Shown: positions 16,536-26,271, counted from the first letter of the stretch. The stretch is 64,000 nucleotides of DNA from an uncultured Prevotellaceae bacterium (GCA_900318345.1 ONKD01000003.1:29689-93688); one strand, 5' to 3'. Program-made: numbers and translations. Notes: generated by a model from the sequence alone, not told the origin.

Positions 16536-17591
16536 TTAGTCGTTGAGGATGAGCATGGCGTCACCGTAGGCGCCAAAGCGGTATTTCTCCTCGATGGCCA
16601 CCTTGTAGGCGCCCATCGTCTGGTCATATCCGCCAAATGCGGCCTGTGCCATGAGCATGATGGAGTAAGGCATGTGGAAATTGGTCACCAATGCATCACA
16701 TGTGGTGCACTCATAGGGCGGGAAGAGGAACTTGTTGGACCATCCGCCATAGGGCTTGATGTGTCCGTTCATGCCCACGCAGGTCTCGAAGGCGCGCAGC
16801 ACCGAGGTGCCGATGGCACAGACCTTGTTGCCGCCGTCGCGCAGGGTGTTGACCTTCTCGGCGAGCTCGACGCTCACGTCCATCTCCTCGCTATCCATGC
16901 GGTGCTTGGTGAGGTCCTCGACATCGATGTCGCGGTAAGTGCCCAGGCTGATGTGCATCGTGAGGAACTCCTTGTCAATGTCACGGATCTCCATGCGTCG
17001 CATGAGCTCGCGTGAGAAATGCAGGCCTGCTGCTGGAGCCACCACGGCGCCCTCCTTGCTGGCGAAGATGGTTTGGTAACGCTCGGCATCTTCGGGCTCG
17101 GCATCACGCTGGATATAGTAGGGCAAGGGTGTGTTACCCAGGTTGTACAGGTCTCTCTTGAACGTGTCGTGGTCGCCGTCGTAGAGGAAGCGCAACGTGC
17201 GTCCGCGTGAGGTGGTGTTGTCGATGACCTCGGCCACCATCGAGTCGTCCAGCCCAAAGTAGAGCTTGTTGCCGATGCGTATCTTGCGGGCGGGCTCGAC
17301 AAGCACATCCCACAGTTTGTTGTTGGGGTTGAGTTCACGCAGGAGGAAGACCTCAATGCGCGCACCGGTCTTTTCCTTGTTGCCAAAAAGCTTGGCGGGG
17401 AAGACCTGGGTATCATTGAACACAAACAGGTCATGAGGGTTGAAATACTCAAGGATATCCTTGAACACACGGTGCTCGATTTGGTTGCTGCGCTTATGCA
17501 AGACCATGAGGCGGGACTCGTCGCGCACGGGAGAGGGATAGGAAGCGATGAGCTCCTCGGGCATCTGGGTATTGAATTCTGAAAGTTTCAT
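16536..17591 (-). CDS. queA: S-adenosylmethionine:tRNA ribosyltransferase-isomerase QueA
   Basis: 351-residue enzyme that transfers and isomerises the ribosyl part of S-adenosylmethionine onto preQ1-modified tRNA, making epoxyqueuosine at wobble position 34. Recognisable family stretches are the N-terminal IASYPSPVRDESRLMVL, LFVFNDTQVFPAKLFG near 55, PLPYYIQR near 154 and the C-terminal YGDAML. Length and start fit the family. It is the last gene of a likely operon after DUF3098, uppP and truB; the 79-base gap to truB is filled with a degenerate AGTCCTTAG-type repeat. Confidence 0.95.
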   Translation of the reverse strand: MKLSEFNTQMPEELIASYPSPVRDESRLMVLHKRSNQIEHRVFKDILEYFNPHDLFVFNDTQVFPAKLFGNKEKTGARIEVFLLRELNPNNKLWDVLVEPARKIRIGNKLYFGLDDSMVAEVIDNTTSRGRTLRFLYDGDHDTFKRDLYNLGNTPLPYYIQRDAEPEDAERYQTIFASKEGAVVAPAAGLHFSRELMRRMEIRDIDKEFLTMHISLGTYRDIDVEDLTKHRMDSEEMDVSVELAEKVNTLRDGGNKVCAIGTSVLRAFETCVGMNGHIKPYGGWSNKFLFPPYECTTCDALVTNFHMPYSIMLMAQAAFGGYDQTMGAYKVAIEEKYRFGAYGDAMLILND

Positions 17592-17592
17592 A

Positions 17593-17640
17593 TTTTTTAG
17601 TCCTTAGTTTTTAGTCCATAGTCCTTAGTTTTTATACTTA
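17593..17640. repeat. degenerate AGTCCTTAGTTTTT repeats
   Basis: Imperfect tandem copies of AGTCCTTAGTTTTT fill most of the truB-queA gap. Similar short strings occur in other intergenic gaps (12731-12755, 18525-18550, 21112-21160, 22190-22210). Confidence 0.6.
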
Positions 17641-17670
17641 AGACTAATGGAACGATTCTATCATAACAGA

Positions 17671-18534
17671 TTATTTTATTTGTGATGTGCGCTTGGGCTG
17701 TGCAGCGCACTTTTTAGCGGCTTGGCGTGCGACGCGCTCGGCCTTTTGCCTAGCGGCACGCTCGCGGTTTTCCTGACGCTCACGCTCCAGGCGCTCGGCA
17801 GCTGCCTGTTCGGGCGAGACATACTCCTCGTTGTCGAGTTTCTCGACCAGTTGGTCGAGCGTGAGGCAGTCGGCAATGGTGAGGTCTCCCACGCGGGTGC
17901 GCCTCAGGCCCGTGAGATGGGCTCCGCTGCCCAATGCCTCGCCGATGTCCCGCGCAAGGGCGCGGATATAGGTACCCTTACTGCACACTACCCTGATTTG
18001 CAGCGTGGGCTCATCGGGCAGCCCACATTGCAGGGTCTCAATCTCGTCGATGACGAGCGTTTTGGGACGGATTTCCACATCCTGTCCCTTGCGGGCAAGC
18101 TTGTAGGCGGGCTTGCCATCAACCTTGCATGCCGAGAAAGCGGGGGGTACCTGCTCGATGCTTCCCGTGAACTGCTCTTGCAGCACGCGTTCAATCATCG
18201 GTCGGTCGATGTGCTTCCACTCAAAGGTGGCATCGACCTGGGTCTCGAGGTCATAGCTGGGTGTCGTTGCTCCTAACCTCAAGTCGGCGATGTACTCCTT
18301 GACTCCTGCCTGCAACTCCTCGATGCGCTTGGTGGCATGGCCAGTGCACAGGATGAGTACACCGGTGGCAAGCGGGTCGAGCGTCCCGGCATGGCCCACC
18401 TTGACCTGACGGGTCTTCAAGTGGGTGCGCAAGACGGCACGCACTTTCTTGACCGCGGCAAACGAGGTCATGCGCAGCGGCTTGTCGATGCAGAATATTT
18501 CTCCTTCTATCGGGTTTAGCATTCTATTAGTCAT
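17671..18534 (-). CDS. truB: tRNA pseudouridine(55) synthase TruB
   Basis: 287-residue enzyme that converts uridine 55 in the T loop of tRNAs to pseudouridine. The catalytic motif GHAGTLDPLATGVL holds the nucleophilic Asp near residue 51, and the domain continues to about residue 230 (PPAFSACKVDGKPAYKLAR near 135; KGTYIRALARDIG near 190). The last 50 residues are a Lys/Arg/Glu-rich tail not typical of TruB and probably disordered. The true start may be the second Met (MLNPIEGEIF), 12 bases in. It begins 6 bases after uppP, so the two are coupled. Confidence 0.95.
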   Translation of the reverse strand: MTNRMLNPIEGEIFCIDKPLRMTSFAAVKKVRAVLRTHLKTRQVKVGHAGTLDPLATGVLILCTGHATKRIEELQAGVKEYIADLRLGATTPSYDLETQVDATFEWKHIDRPMIERVLQEQFTGSIEQVPPAFSACKVDGKPAYKLARKGQDVEIRPKTLVIDEIETLQCGLPDEPTLQIRVVCSKGTYIRALARDIGEALGSGAHLTGLRRTRVGDLTIADCLTLDQLVEKLDNEEYVSPEQAAAERLERERQENRERAARQKAERVARQAAKKCAAQPKRTSQIK

Positions 18535-18540
18535 TAGCCA

Positions 18541-19398
18541 CTAGTCCACCATCTGCAGCGATTGACCGCTTAACAGCAGGACCAAAATGAGTACACCCAC
18601 AACGATGCGGTACCAGCCAAAGGCTTTAAAGCCATACTTGGTCAGGAAATTCACAAACCACTTCATGGCGAGCAGCGCAACGATAAAAGCGACAACACAA
18701 CCCACAATTAAGACCATGATATTGTGGGAAGTTGCCCAATCGGCATTGTCCTTGAACAAATCCACAAGGTCCAGCAGAGTGGCGCCAGCCATTGTAGGCA
18801 CAGCCAGGAAGAACGAGAATTCGGCGGCCTTGCGGCGGCTGAGTTTCTGTGCCATGCCGCCCACGATGGTTGCCATGCTGCGGCTCACGCCAGGAATAAC
18901 TGATATACACTGGTAGAGACCTATCTTGAAAGCCTTGCGCTCATCCAGCTTCACGTCCTCACTACCCTTGTTGAAGATGCGGTCACAAAAGAGCATAAAC
19001 ACACCTCCGGCCACCAGCATGATGGCGACGACCATGACGCTGTCGAGTAGCCAGTCGAGCAAGCCCGACTTTTTAGCAGCCAAGCCGATGATGACAGCGG
19101 GCAGCACGCCCACCAGCAGCAGCCAGTAGAAATACCACTTGTGCTTGAACCGTTGCCATGACGAGGCCCCAACGGGTGCTGGCGTGCGGTCAAGACGGAA
19201 AAACCGCTTCCAGTAGAGCACCACTACCGACAGGATGGCACCAAACTGAATGATGAAAGTGAACGCATGCACAAAAGCATCACCCTGAGGAACGCCCAGC
19301 AGATTCTGGGCGATAATCATGTGGCCTGTTGACGAAACGGGAAGAAACTCGGTGAGTCCTTCCACAATAGCTATAATGATTGCTTGCAGCAGATCCAT
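18541..19398 (-). CDS. uppP: undecaprenyl-diphosphatase UppP (BacA)
   Basis: 285-residue polytopic membrane enzyme that dephosphorylates undecaprenyl pyrophosphate so that the lipid carrier can be reused in peptidoglycan and polysaccharide export. The two family motifs are present: EGLTEFLPVSSTGH near residue 13-26, with the catalytic Glu/Ser/His set, and PGVSRSMATIVGG near 168. About eight hydrophobic segments follow. It lies 12 bases after the DUF3098 gene and 6 bases before truB, the usual Bacteroidetes cluster. Confidence 0.96.
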   Translation of the reverse strand: MDLLQAIIIAIVEGLTEFLPVSSTGHMIIAQNLLGVPQGDAFVHAFTFIIQFGAILSVVVLYWKRFFRLDRTPAPVGASSWQRFKHKWYFYWLLLVGVLPAVIIGLAAKKSGLLDWLLDSVMVVAIMLVAGGVFMLFCDRIFNKGSEDVKLDERKAFKIGLYQCISVIPGVSRSMATIVGGMAQKLSRRKAAEFSFFLAVPTMAGATLLDLVDLFKDNADWATSHNIMVLIVGCVVAFIVALLAMKWFVNFLTKYGFKAFGWYRIVVGVLILVLLLSGQSLQMVD

Positions 19399-19410
19399 GC
19401 TGATGAGGGC

Positions 19411-19713
19411 TTATTCTTTGGTGTCGGTGTTGTCGTCCAGTCCCTTGTTATCCTTCTTGCGGTAGATGATGGCAAATGCCATGAGCACAAAACCCAGGAA
19501 AGCGATGATGGGGCCAGTGGTAACGCGACTGCTCTCGAACACGTCAGCATTAAACGTGTCGCCCACATTGGCGCTACCCGTCATGAGCCAAAAGCCGATG
19601 ATGATCAACAGCAGGCAGATGCCCATGAGAATGAAATTGATTTTGCCCAGTGGATAGGAAACTTTGCCCTTGGGCTGGTTCTCGACTTGAGTTTTCTTTT
19701 CTTCTTTAGCCAT
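19411..19713 (-). CDS. DUF3098 small membrane protein
   Basis: About 100 residues. A charged N-terminus (MAKEEKKTQ) precedes two hydrophobic helices, INFILMGICLLLIIIGFWLM and PIIAFLGFVLMAFAIIYR, and a short charged tail. This is the DUF3098 family, almost always found beside uppP and often next to ftsX in Bacteroidetes; its function is unknown, with a cell-envelope or division link suggested only by context. ftsX is not adjacent here. I chose the Met at 19713 because residues encoded further upstream are low-complexity leader sequence; the promoter box is at 19802-19809. Confidence 0.85.
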   Translation of the reverse strand: MAKEEKKTQVENQPKGKVSYPLGKINFILMGICLLLIIIGFWLMTGSANVGDTFNADVFESSRVTTGPIIAFLGFVLMAFAIIYRKKDNKGLDDNTDTKE

Positions 19714-19801
19714 ATACAATTGTCTGTTTTCCGTTTTCGGTTTCTCGGCTTGAATTGCTCTCTGAGTGTTAGTTGCCAAAGCCTAAAAACCCAATTTGGC
19801 G

Positions 19802-19809
19802 CAAAATTA
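19802..19809 (-). promoter_or_regulatory. promoter of DUF3098-uppP-truB-queA
   Basis: The minus strand reads TAATTTTG (TAnnTTTG), with CTTG 20 bases upstream as a near -33 box. Confidence 0.55.
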
Positions 19810-19978
19810 CAACATCAGGGAGGGTTTGTCAAGACTTTTAACCCATTTTTAGATTTACAGAGGTTATATGCCCTATAGGTCAATTCAGGCCAATAGGGCC
19901 AGTTTTAACCGACAAATCGTTCCAGAATTTATAATATTGAACCACTTAACAATCCGCTGGATTACTTGAGAGTTTAGG

Positions 19979-21094
19979 TCAGTCTTCCTCGAAGGATTGG
20001 GCGACGAGCTTGAGGCTGTCGATGATGTCGATGTGTTGTGGGCACTGGGCCTCGCACTGTCCGCATTCCACACATTCGCTGGCCTTGCCATGGTTCTTGG
20101 CGAGCAAGCCGTAGTAAAGCTTGCAGTTACCACGCTGATCGGGGAACTGTTGCAGGTTGTTGTAAAGGTTAAAGTACTCTGGAATGGCAATCTGCTGGGG
20201 ACAGCCCTCACTGCAGTAGTGGCAGGCAGTGCAAGGGATGGCGATGGAGTCGCGGATGACTTGGGTCGCCTGGGCGATGATGCTCTGCTCCTCGTTGTTG
20301 AGGGGCACAAAGTCCTGCATGTAGCTCGTGTTGTCCTCGAGCTGCTCCATGTCGCTCATGCCGCTCAAGACCATGTAAACATTGGGTAATGAGGCGCAGT
20401 AGCGGATGGCCCACGAGGCAGCACTGGCATCGGGGGCGTAGTCCTTAAACAATTTTTCAACAGCTTGGGGCACACGAGCCAATGAGCCTCCCTTGACGGG
20501 TTCCATGACGAGAACGGGCTTGCCATGCTTCACACACAGTTCATAACAGGTCCTCGACTCGATGGCGGGGCTTTCCCAATCAAGGTAATTGATTTGGAGT
20601 TGGACAAAGTCAACCTCAGGGTGTTTCTCGAGAATTTCGGCCAACAGTTGCGAATCATCATGGAACGAGAAGCCGATGTTGCGGATGCGGCCTTCGGCCT
20701 TCTTGCGGGCGAGGAAGCCCCAACCGTCCATGCGGTCAATGACCTCGACACGCTCATGGTTAAGGGCATGCAGCCAGTAGTAGTCAAAATACTCGATACC
20801 ACAACGCTCCAACTGCTCGTTGAAAACGCGATCCAAATCGGCCACCTCATTGATGGCCCACACGGGCATCTTGCTGGTGATGGTGAACGCCTCACGCGGA
20901 TAGCGTTTCACGACAACCTCCCTGAAGGCTTCCTCACTCTTGCCTCCATGATAGGGATAGGCGGTGTCAAAATAGGTGAAACCGCGCTCGATGAACCTGT
21001 CGGCCATCTCCTTAAACTTCTCGATGTCGATGCTCGTCTGGTCATCGGGGTTGACCAACGGCAAACGCATGAGTCCAAATCCAAGCTTTTTCAT
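19979..21094 (-). CDS. aldo/keto reductase with C-terminal 4Fe-4S clusters
   Basis: 371-residue oxidoreductase. The N-terminal TIM barrel has GFGLMRLP, the catalytic Asp/Tyr region FDTAYPYHGGKSEEA near 42 and a conserved Lys in TSKMPV. The C-terminal part has Cys clusters CTACHYCSEGCPQQ near 293 and CVECGQCEAQCPQH near 341, enough for two [4Fe-4S] centres. Such proteins are common in anaerobes; substrates are unknown. It is cytoplasmic, with no signal. It lies 71 bases downstream of the GT2 gene on the same strand, in a gap of degenerate AAGGGCCTTAAGG repeats, so cotranscription is possible. It is distantly related to the exported homologue at 29266-30720. Confidence 0.9.
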   Translation of the reverse strand: MKKLGFGLMRLPLVNPDDQTSIDIEKFKEMADRFIERGFTYFDTAYPYHGGKSEEAFREVVVKRYPREAFTITSKMPVWAINEVADLDRVFNEQLERCGIEYFDYYWLHALNHERVEVIDRMDGWGFLARKKAEGRIRNIGFSFHDDSQLLAEILEKHPEVDFVQLQINYLDWESPAIESRTCYELCVKHGKPVLVMEPVKGGSLARVPQAVEKLFKDYAPDASAASWAIRYCASLPNVYMVLSGMSDMEQLEDNTSYMQDFVPLNNEEQSIIAQATQVIRDSIAIPCTACHYCSEGCPQQIAIPEYFNLYNNLQQFPDQRGNCKLYYGLLAKNHGKASECVECGQCEAQCPQHIDIIDSLKLVAQSFEED

Positions 21095-21165
21095 AACTAT
21101 TTTTATTTTTAGGGGCTCTAAGGGCCTTAAGGACTATAGGGAAATTAAGGGCCTTTAAGACATGT

Positions 21166-22185
21166 CTAGTTCATCTTGAGTTGAGAATAAAGCTTCACAC
21201 CACGCAGGTAATGGGCGGTAATGATGTTGACGTGCTCCTCGGGCAACGCGCGAAGCAGGTTAACCGAGGGCTGAGAGGTATAATGCGAGCGCATCTGGCG
21301 GAAGTCGCGATGGGCGCGGATAATCGCCCAGGCATCCTTGAAGTGGAACTTAGCGAGAGCCATGCCAAAGGCGAGCGTATCCATCAAGCGCCGGGTGAAC
21401 AACAGACGCTTGCCCTCGCTGGTGGGCAAATTCTTGTGCAACAGCAAGAGGTTGTTGCGGAAGTTCAGATAGGTCTTGCGGGGGTTGCCCTTGGGCAGGC
21501 TACCGCCTCCCAAGTGGTAGACACTGCTGGTGGGCACCATCATCAAGTCATTACCCGCCAAGCGGATGCGCCAACAGAGGTCGATTTCCTCCATGTGAGC
21601 AAAAAAGTCTTTGTCCAGTCCGCCCACGTCCTGATAAAGCTGGCTGCGCACCATCAGACAAGCACCCGTCGCCCAAAAGACGCTCTTAGGACCGTCGTCA
21701 TACTGCCCCTTGTCCTCCTCGAGGTACTCAAAGATGCGCCCACGGCAGTAGGGATAGCCGTGACAATCGATATAGCCGCCAGCCGCGCCGGCATACTCAA
21801 ACATCTGCTTGCCATCATCGCGGTCATGAAGCAGCTTGGGCATCACGGCACCCACGCCTGGATGGGTCTCCATGTAGTCCAGCAGGGGGTTGAGCCAACC
21901 TTGGGGCGTACGCACATCATTGTTAAGCAGCACCGAGTAGGGGTACATTGTTTGCTCAATAGCGACGTTATAGCCCTGGGCGAAACCAAGGTTATTGTCA
22001 AATCTCAACACCTTGACCTGGGGAAACTCCCGCTGGAGCACGTTGAGGCTGTCATCGGTGCTGCCGTTGTCGGCGACAATGACGTCGGCAATAGCGTCAT
22101 CGGTGCCCGCCAAAACGGTGGGCAGGTAACGGCGCAACAGGGCTGTTCCATTCCAGTTCAATATGATGACGGCAACTTGTTTCAT
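21166..22185 (-). CDS. glycosyltransferase family 2, rhamnosyltransferase-like
   Basis: 339-residue GT-A enzyme. The N-terminus VAVIILNWNGTALL and VADNGSTDDS near 42 form the nucleotide-binding part, LLNNDVRTP near 88 the metal site, and the long ATGACLMVRSQLY / FFAHMEEIDLCWRIRLAG block near 176-215 is characteristic of the WbbL-like dTDP-rhamnosyltransferase group. Cytoplasmic and peripheral; it probably adds a deoxysugar to an envelope glycan. It follows mtaB by 16 bases and should be translated from the same message. Confidence 0.9.
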   Translation of the reverse strand: MKQVAVIILNWNGTALLRRYLPTVLAGTDDAIADVIVADNGSTDDSLNVLQREFPQVKVLRFDNNLGFAQGYNVAIEQTMYPYSVLLNNDVRTPQGWLNPLLDYMETHPGVGAVMPKLLHDRDDGKQMFEYAGAAGGYIDCHGYPYCRGRIFEYLEEDKGQYDDGPKSVFWATGACLMVRSQLYQDVGGLDKDFFAHMEEIDLCWRIRLAGNDLMMVPTSSVYHLGGGSLPKGNPRKTYLNFRNNLLLLHKNLPTSEGKRLLFTRRLMDTLAFGMALAKFHFKDAWAIIRAHRDFRQMRSHYTSQPSVNLLRALPEEHVNIITAHYLRGVKLYSQLKMN

Positions 22186-22201
22186 AGGAAGTCCTTAGTT
22201 T

Positions 22202-23503
22202 TTAGATTACTTGAGCGTCGACGCTCAGGTCGTCGTTGAGTTTGAGGAGTTTGACATTCACTATGCGGTTGGCGAGAGACATATCGGGTTGCACATTCAC
22301 ACGGATGTAGTTGTCAGTAAAACCGTGCATCAGACCCTTACCGCGGCCATGCTCAAGCAGGACAGGGCGCACGGTATCCAAATAACGGCGGGTGAAAGCG
22401 GCCTGTTTCTTGTCGCTCAAGGCAATCATGCGGGCGGCACGCTCTTGCTTGTCGGGCTGGGAAACAATATAAGGGATGCTCAACGCCTTGGTGCCAGGAC
22501 GCTCGCTATAGGGGAAGACATGCAGGTGCTGCACGTCAAGTCCTGCGATGAAGTTATAGCTATCTTCAAATAAACCAGGGGTTTCACCGCGAGTGCCCAC
22601 CATCACATCCACACCAATGAAGCAGTCGGGCATGAGCTCACGGCAGCGCCCTACCCTGTCGGCAAACAGTTGGCGGTCATAGTGACGGTGCATCAACTGC
22701 AACACAGGGTCGCTACCGCTCTGCAACGGGATGTGGAAATGGGGCATGAAGGCGCGCGAGCGGGCACAAAAGTCGATGATGTCCTCGGTGAGCAGGTCGG
22801 GCTCAATCGATGAGATGCGATAGCGCTCAATTCCCTCGACATCGTCGAGAGATTTGAGCAAGTCCAAGAATGTCTCGCCCGTGTTTTTACCGAAATCGCC
22901 GATGTTCACACCCGTGATGACAATTTCCTTGCCACCCTCAGCAGCCACGTCGCGCGCCTGAGCAGTAAGTTCAGCGATGGTGCCGCTACGGCTGCGCCCA
23001 CGCGCGGCAGGGATGGTGCAATAGGTGCACCAGTAATCACATCCATCCTGCACCTTGAGCCAATAGCGGGTGCGGTCACCACGGTCACATGACGGCGAGA
23101 AACGGCGAATATCCTTAGTAGGCGTCACAGCCAACTGGCGTTGACGGTCCTCAAACCACTGCAACACATAGCGGGCGATGTCGGGCTTCTGCTCGCTGCC
23201 CAACACGATGTCCACGCCCTCGATTTGGGCGATTTCCTCGCCCTTGAGCTGGGCATAACAGCCAGTGACCACCATGAGCGTGCCAGGATACTGGCGGATG
23301 AGATGGCGGATGTGCTGCCGGCACTTGCTGTCGGCGAGGGCGGTCACGCTGCACGTGTTGACCACGCACACATCGGGCGCCTCATCCTTGCCAACAGGCA
23401 TGATGCCATGCTCGGCAAGCAACGACTGCATGGTTGCGGTCTCAGAGAAATTGAGCTTGCAGCCCAGAGTCTCGAGTTTTACTGTATGTCGTGTGGTGCT
23501 CAT
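22202..23503 (-). CDS. mtaB: tRNA (N6-threonylcarbamoyladenosine(37)-C2)-methylthiotransferase MtaB
   Basis: 433-residue radical SAM enzyme that adds a methylthio group to t6A37 of tRNAs reading ANN codons. The N-terminal UPF0004 domain has TLGCKLNFSE with the first auxiliary-cluster Cys, the radical SAM cluster motif is GCDYWCTYCTIP (CxxxCxxC) near 153, and the C-terminal TRAM-like domain ends the protein. The substrate, t6A, links it to tcdA, which also acts on t6A at 42390-43151. First gene of a pair with the GT2 downstream; the 78-base gap to RNase R holds short repeats. Confidence 0.95.
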   Translation of the reverse strand: MSTTRHTVKLETLGCKLNFSETATMQSLLAEHGIMPVGKDEAPDVCVVNTCSVTALADSKCRQHIRHLIRQYPGTLMVVTGCYAQLKGEEIAQIEGVDIVLGSEQKPDIARYVLQWFEDRQRQLAVTPTKDIRRFSPSCDRGDRTRYWLKVQDGCDYWCTYCTIPAARGRSRSGTIAELTAQARDVAAEGGKEIVITGVNIGDFGKNTGETFLDLLKSLDDVEGIERYRISSIEPDLLTEDIIDFCARSRAFMPHFHIPLQSGSDPVLQLMHRHYDRQLFADRVGRCRELMPDCFIGVDVMVGTRGETPGLFEDSYNFIAGLDVQHLHVFPYSERPGTKALSIPYIVSQPDKQERAARMIALSDKKQAAFTRRYLDTVRPVLLEHGRGKGLMHGFTDNYIRVNVQPDMSLANRIVNVKLLKLNDDLSVDAQVI

Positions 23504-23581
23504 TATCTCGAGTGGAAGAGGGAGGGATAGAACGGAATTAACTGATAAAACGGATAATCACTTAAACCTAATACCTAAAGC

Positions 23582-25990
23582 CTATTTCTTACGGCCCCGG
23601 GGTTTGCCCGAGCGGCCCGTCCTGCGGGGACGACCGGGTTTATCGGGGTTGGCTCCGCGAGCCTCACGAGCCTGGCGGCGGGCGCTGTTGCCACGGGCAC
23701 CGCGCTGCTGGCGGCGTGACGCACTACCACCCTCGTAATTCATGCGCTGGCGCTCGTCACGCGAGAGCTTGCCACCCATGCTGCGGCTGTTCTGCTCGGT
23801 GATGGGCTCCTTGTCGATGCGGTGGCTGCCAGCAGGATTCTCCTCATTCACAAGCACAAAGTCGAGCTGTTTTTTAATCAAGTCGGCACGTGCCACCTGG
23901 ATGGTGATGGGATCGCCCAAGCGATAAACACGGCCACGGCGGCGTCCACGGATGCAGTAGTTCTTCTCGTCAAACTCATAGAAATCGTCATCCAAGCCAC
24001 GGATGCCCACCAAACCCTCGCAATGGGTCTCATCAAGCTCGACATACAGGCCCCACTCGGTCACACCCGAGATGTGACCCGTGAACACACCACCCAAGCG
24101 CTGGCCCATGAACTCGACCTCCTTATACTTGATGGAGGCGCGCTCGGCATTGGCAGCCAACTGCTCCTGAGAACTCATGTGCTTGCACTGGTCCTCGAGT
24201 TTGGTGGGGTCAACGCTCTTGCCACCGGCGGCATACTGGTCGAGCAAGCGGTGAACCGTCAAGTCGGGATAACGGCGAATGGGTGAAGTGAAATGAGTAT
24301 AGTAGTCAAACGCCAAGCCATAATGGCCGATGTTGGTCGCGCTATAGATGGCCTTGGCCATCGAGCGGATGGCCAGGATGGAGAGCATCTCCTCCTCGGG
24401 CTTGCCCTTGGCCTGCTCCAGCATCTTGTTGATTGACTTGTTGATGTCCTTGCCCGAGCCCTTGGTGCGCACCTTGTAGCCAAAGTGGGCGGCAATGTCA
24501 GCAAAATTCTGCAATTTATCCAGGTCGGGTTGGTCATGCACACGATAGACAAAGGCCTTGGCTGTCCTGTTTTTGGGCACTTTACCGATGTGCTCAGCCA
24601 CCTTGCAGTTGGCCAGCAGCATGAACTCCTCGATGAGCTTATTGGCATCCTGAGCCTCATGGACATGCACAGCGGTGGGCTTGCCCTGCTCGTCGATGTC
24701 AAACTTGATTTCCTCGCGGTTGAACGAGACCGATCCGCCCTCCTCAAAACGACGACGGCGCAACTGCTTGGCCATCTCGTTGAGCACAGCCAGTTCCTCG
24801 GCCAGGTCGCCCTTACCCGTTTCCAGGATGTGCTGGGCCTCCTCATAGGAGAAGCGCCTGTTGCTGCGGGTGACAGTATGGCAAATCTTGTATTTCTTCA
24901 CCTTGGCCTCGGCATCCATCTCCATGACAACCGAGTGGGTGAGTTTGTCCTCATCGGGGCGTAGTGAGCAGATGAAGTTGCACAGTTTCTCGGGGAGCAT
25001 GGGCACCGTGCGATCCACCAGATAGACCGACGTGGCGCGCTCATAGGCCTCCTTGTCGATGATGGAACCAGGGGTGACATAGTGGCTCACGTCGGCGATG
25101 TGAACGCCAATCTCCCAGTTGCCGTTCTTGAGTTTCTCTATCGATAGAGCGTCGTCAAAGTCCTTGGCATCGGCGGGGTCAATCGTGAATGTGGTCACGT
25201 CGCGCATGTCGCGACGACGGGCGATCTCCTCGGGTGTAATTCCCGGCTCAAGGAGTTCGGCGGCCTGGGTCACATTTTCGGGATACTTGTATGGCAGACC
25301 AAACTCGGCGAGAATGGCATGAATCTCGGCATTGTTCTCACCCGCCATGCCCAGCACGTCAACAACCTCACCGATGGGGCTGTTGGCTTCCTCGGGCCAC
25401 TCCACGATTTTCACCACCGCCTTGTCGCCGGTTTTGCCACCAGCGAGTTTATCCAGCGGGATAAAAATGTCGGTAGCGAGGAACTTGCTGTCGGTGGCCA
25501 GTTGAGCGAAATATTTCATCACCTGCAGGGTGCCGACAAACACCTGTTCCTTGCGCTCCAGGATTTTAACTACCTCGGCCTCGGGCTCCATGCCGTGTCG
25601 AGCAGCACTGATGTGCACCAGAACCCTGTCACCATTGAGGGCGTGCATCGAGTTGCGCTCGGCGACCATGATGGGGTCTCCGTCGTCGCTAGCCGTGTCG
25701 ACGCTGTTCTTGCCATTACTGCGACGGATAAAGATGCCCTCGGCCACCGACGAGCGGTTGACCGCCTTGAAGCTGCCAGTACCCACCTCGGAGAGGAAGC
25801 CGTCGACCGACAACTGCTCCAAGATCTCGACGATGAGAGCGCGCCGCTTGGGTGTATTGGCACCCACGGCAGCCGACACCTGCTTGTAATTGAATGACCC
25901 CTCGCCCTGCTGGTTAAAGAAATTGATGACCCTGTCATGGAACTCGCGCCGTTCCATTTTCAACGATTGTAGTCCGCTCTTTTTTGCCAT
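23582..25990 (-). CDS. rnr: ribonuclease R
   Basis: 802-residue 3'-5' exoribonuclease that degrades structured RNA and takes part in RNA quality control. Order: N-terminal helix-turn-helix region (about 10-70), cold-shock/OB domains, the RNB catalytic domain with TIDPADAKDFDDALS near 270 carrying the metal-binding Asp residues, an S1 domain (GVFTGHISGVTEWGLYVEL near 655), and a very basic Arg/Gly-rich tail of about 65 residues that suits RNA binding. All four catalytic Asp positions are visible. A promoter box lies at 26032-26039. mtaB follows on the same strand. Confidence 0.96.
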   Translation of the reverse strand: MAKKSGLQSLKMERREFHDRVINFFNQQGEGSFNYKQVSAAVGANTPKRRALIVEILEQLSVDGFLSEVGTGSFKAVNRSSVAEGIFIRRSNGKNSVDTASDDGDPIMVAERNSMHALNGDRVLVHISAARHGMEPEAEVVKILERKEQVFVGTLQVMKYFAQLATDSKFLATDIFIPLDKLAGGKTGDKAVVKIVEWPEEANSPIGEVVDVLGMAGENNAEIHAILAEFGLPYKYPENVTQAAELLEPGITPEEIARRRDMRDVTTFTIDPADAKDFDDALSIEKLKNGNWEIGVHIADVSHYVTPGSIIDKEAYERATSVYLVDRTVPMLPEKLCNFICSLRPDEDKLTHSVVMEMDAEAKVKKYKICHTVTRSNRRFSYEEAQHILETGKGDLAEELAVLNEMAKQLRRRRFEEGGSVSFNREEIKFDIDEQGKPTAVHVHEAQDANKLIEEFMLLANCKVAEHIGKVPKNRTAKAFVYRVHDQPDLDKLQNFADIAAHFGYKVRTKGSGKDINKSINKMLEQAKGKPEEEMLSILAIRSMAKAIYSATNIGHYGLAFDYYTHFTSPIRRYPDLTVHRLLDQYAAGGKSVDPTKLEDQCKHMSSQEQLAANAERASIKYKEVEFMGQRLGGVFTGHISGVTEWGLYVELDETHCEGLVGIRGLDDDFYEFDEKNYCIRGRRRGRVYRLGDPITIQVARADLIKKQLDFVLVNEENPAGSHRIDKEPITEQNSRSMGGKLSRDERQRMNYEGGSASRRQQRGARGNSARRQAREARGANPDKPGRPRRTGRSGKPRGRKK

Positions 25991-26031
25991 ATTACGTAAA
26001 GTTTAACCCTTATTGAATTTTGATAATCCTA

Positions 26032-26039
26032 CAAAGTTA
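26032..26039 (-). promoter_or_regulatory. promoter -7 box of RNase R
   Basis: The minus strand reads TAACTTTG, exact TAnnTTTG, 42 bases before the start. It faces the GH25 promoter in a 281-base divergent gap. Confidence 0.5.
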
Positions 26040-26219
26040 AGAATTTTTGTTCATCCATCATCTAAAAAAGCGGATTTTCGCATTTTTTTCAACTAAAAAA
26101 ATGATTCATCAGGTTGATTGCCCATTTTTTAACACTAGTGCCGACCGCCAAGCCAACACCCGACACAAGAAAAAAGACCCAGTGCTAATGAGAATGGCAA
26201 GAAAGTCAAACTTTTTTAC

Positions 26220-26227
26220 TATCTTTG
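26220..26227 (+). promoter_or_regulatory. promoter -7 box of the GH25 gene pair
   Basis: TATCTTTG, exact TAnnTTTG, 45 bases before the start codon at 26272. No TTTG at the -33 spacing. Confidence 0.5.
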
Positions 26228-26271
26228 CAGCCAAATTTCATCTAAGGAACACTCAAGATAGCAATTAGGTC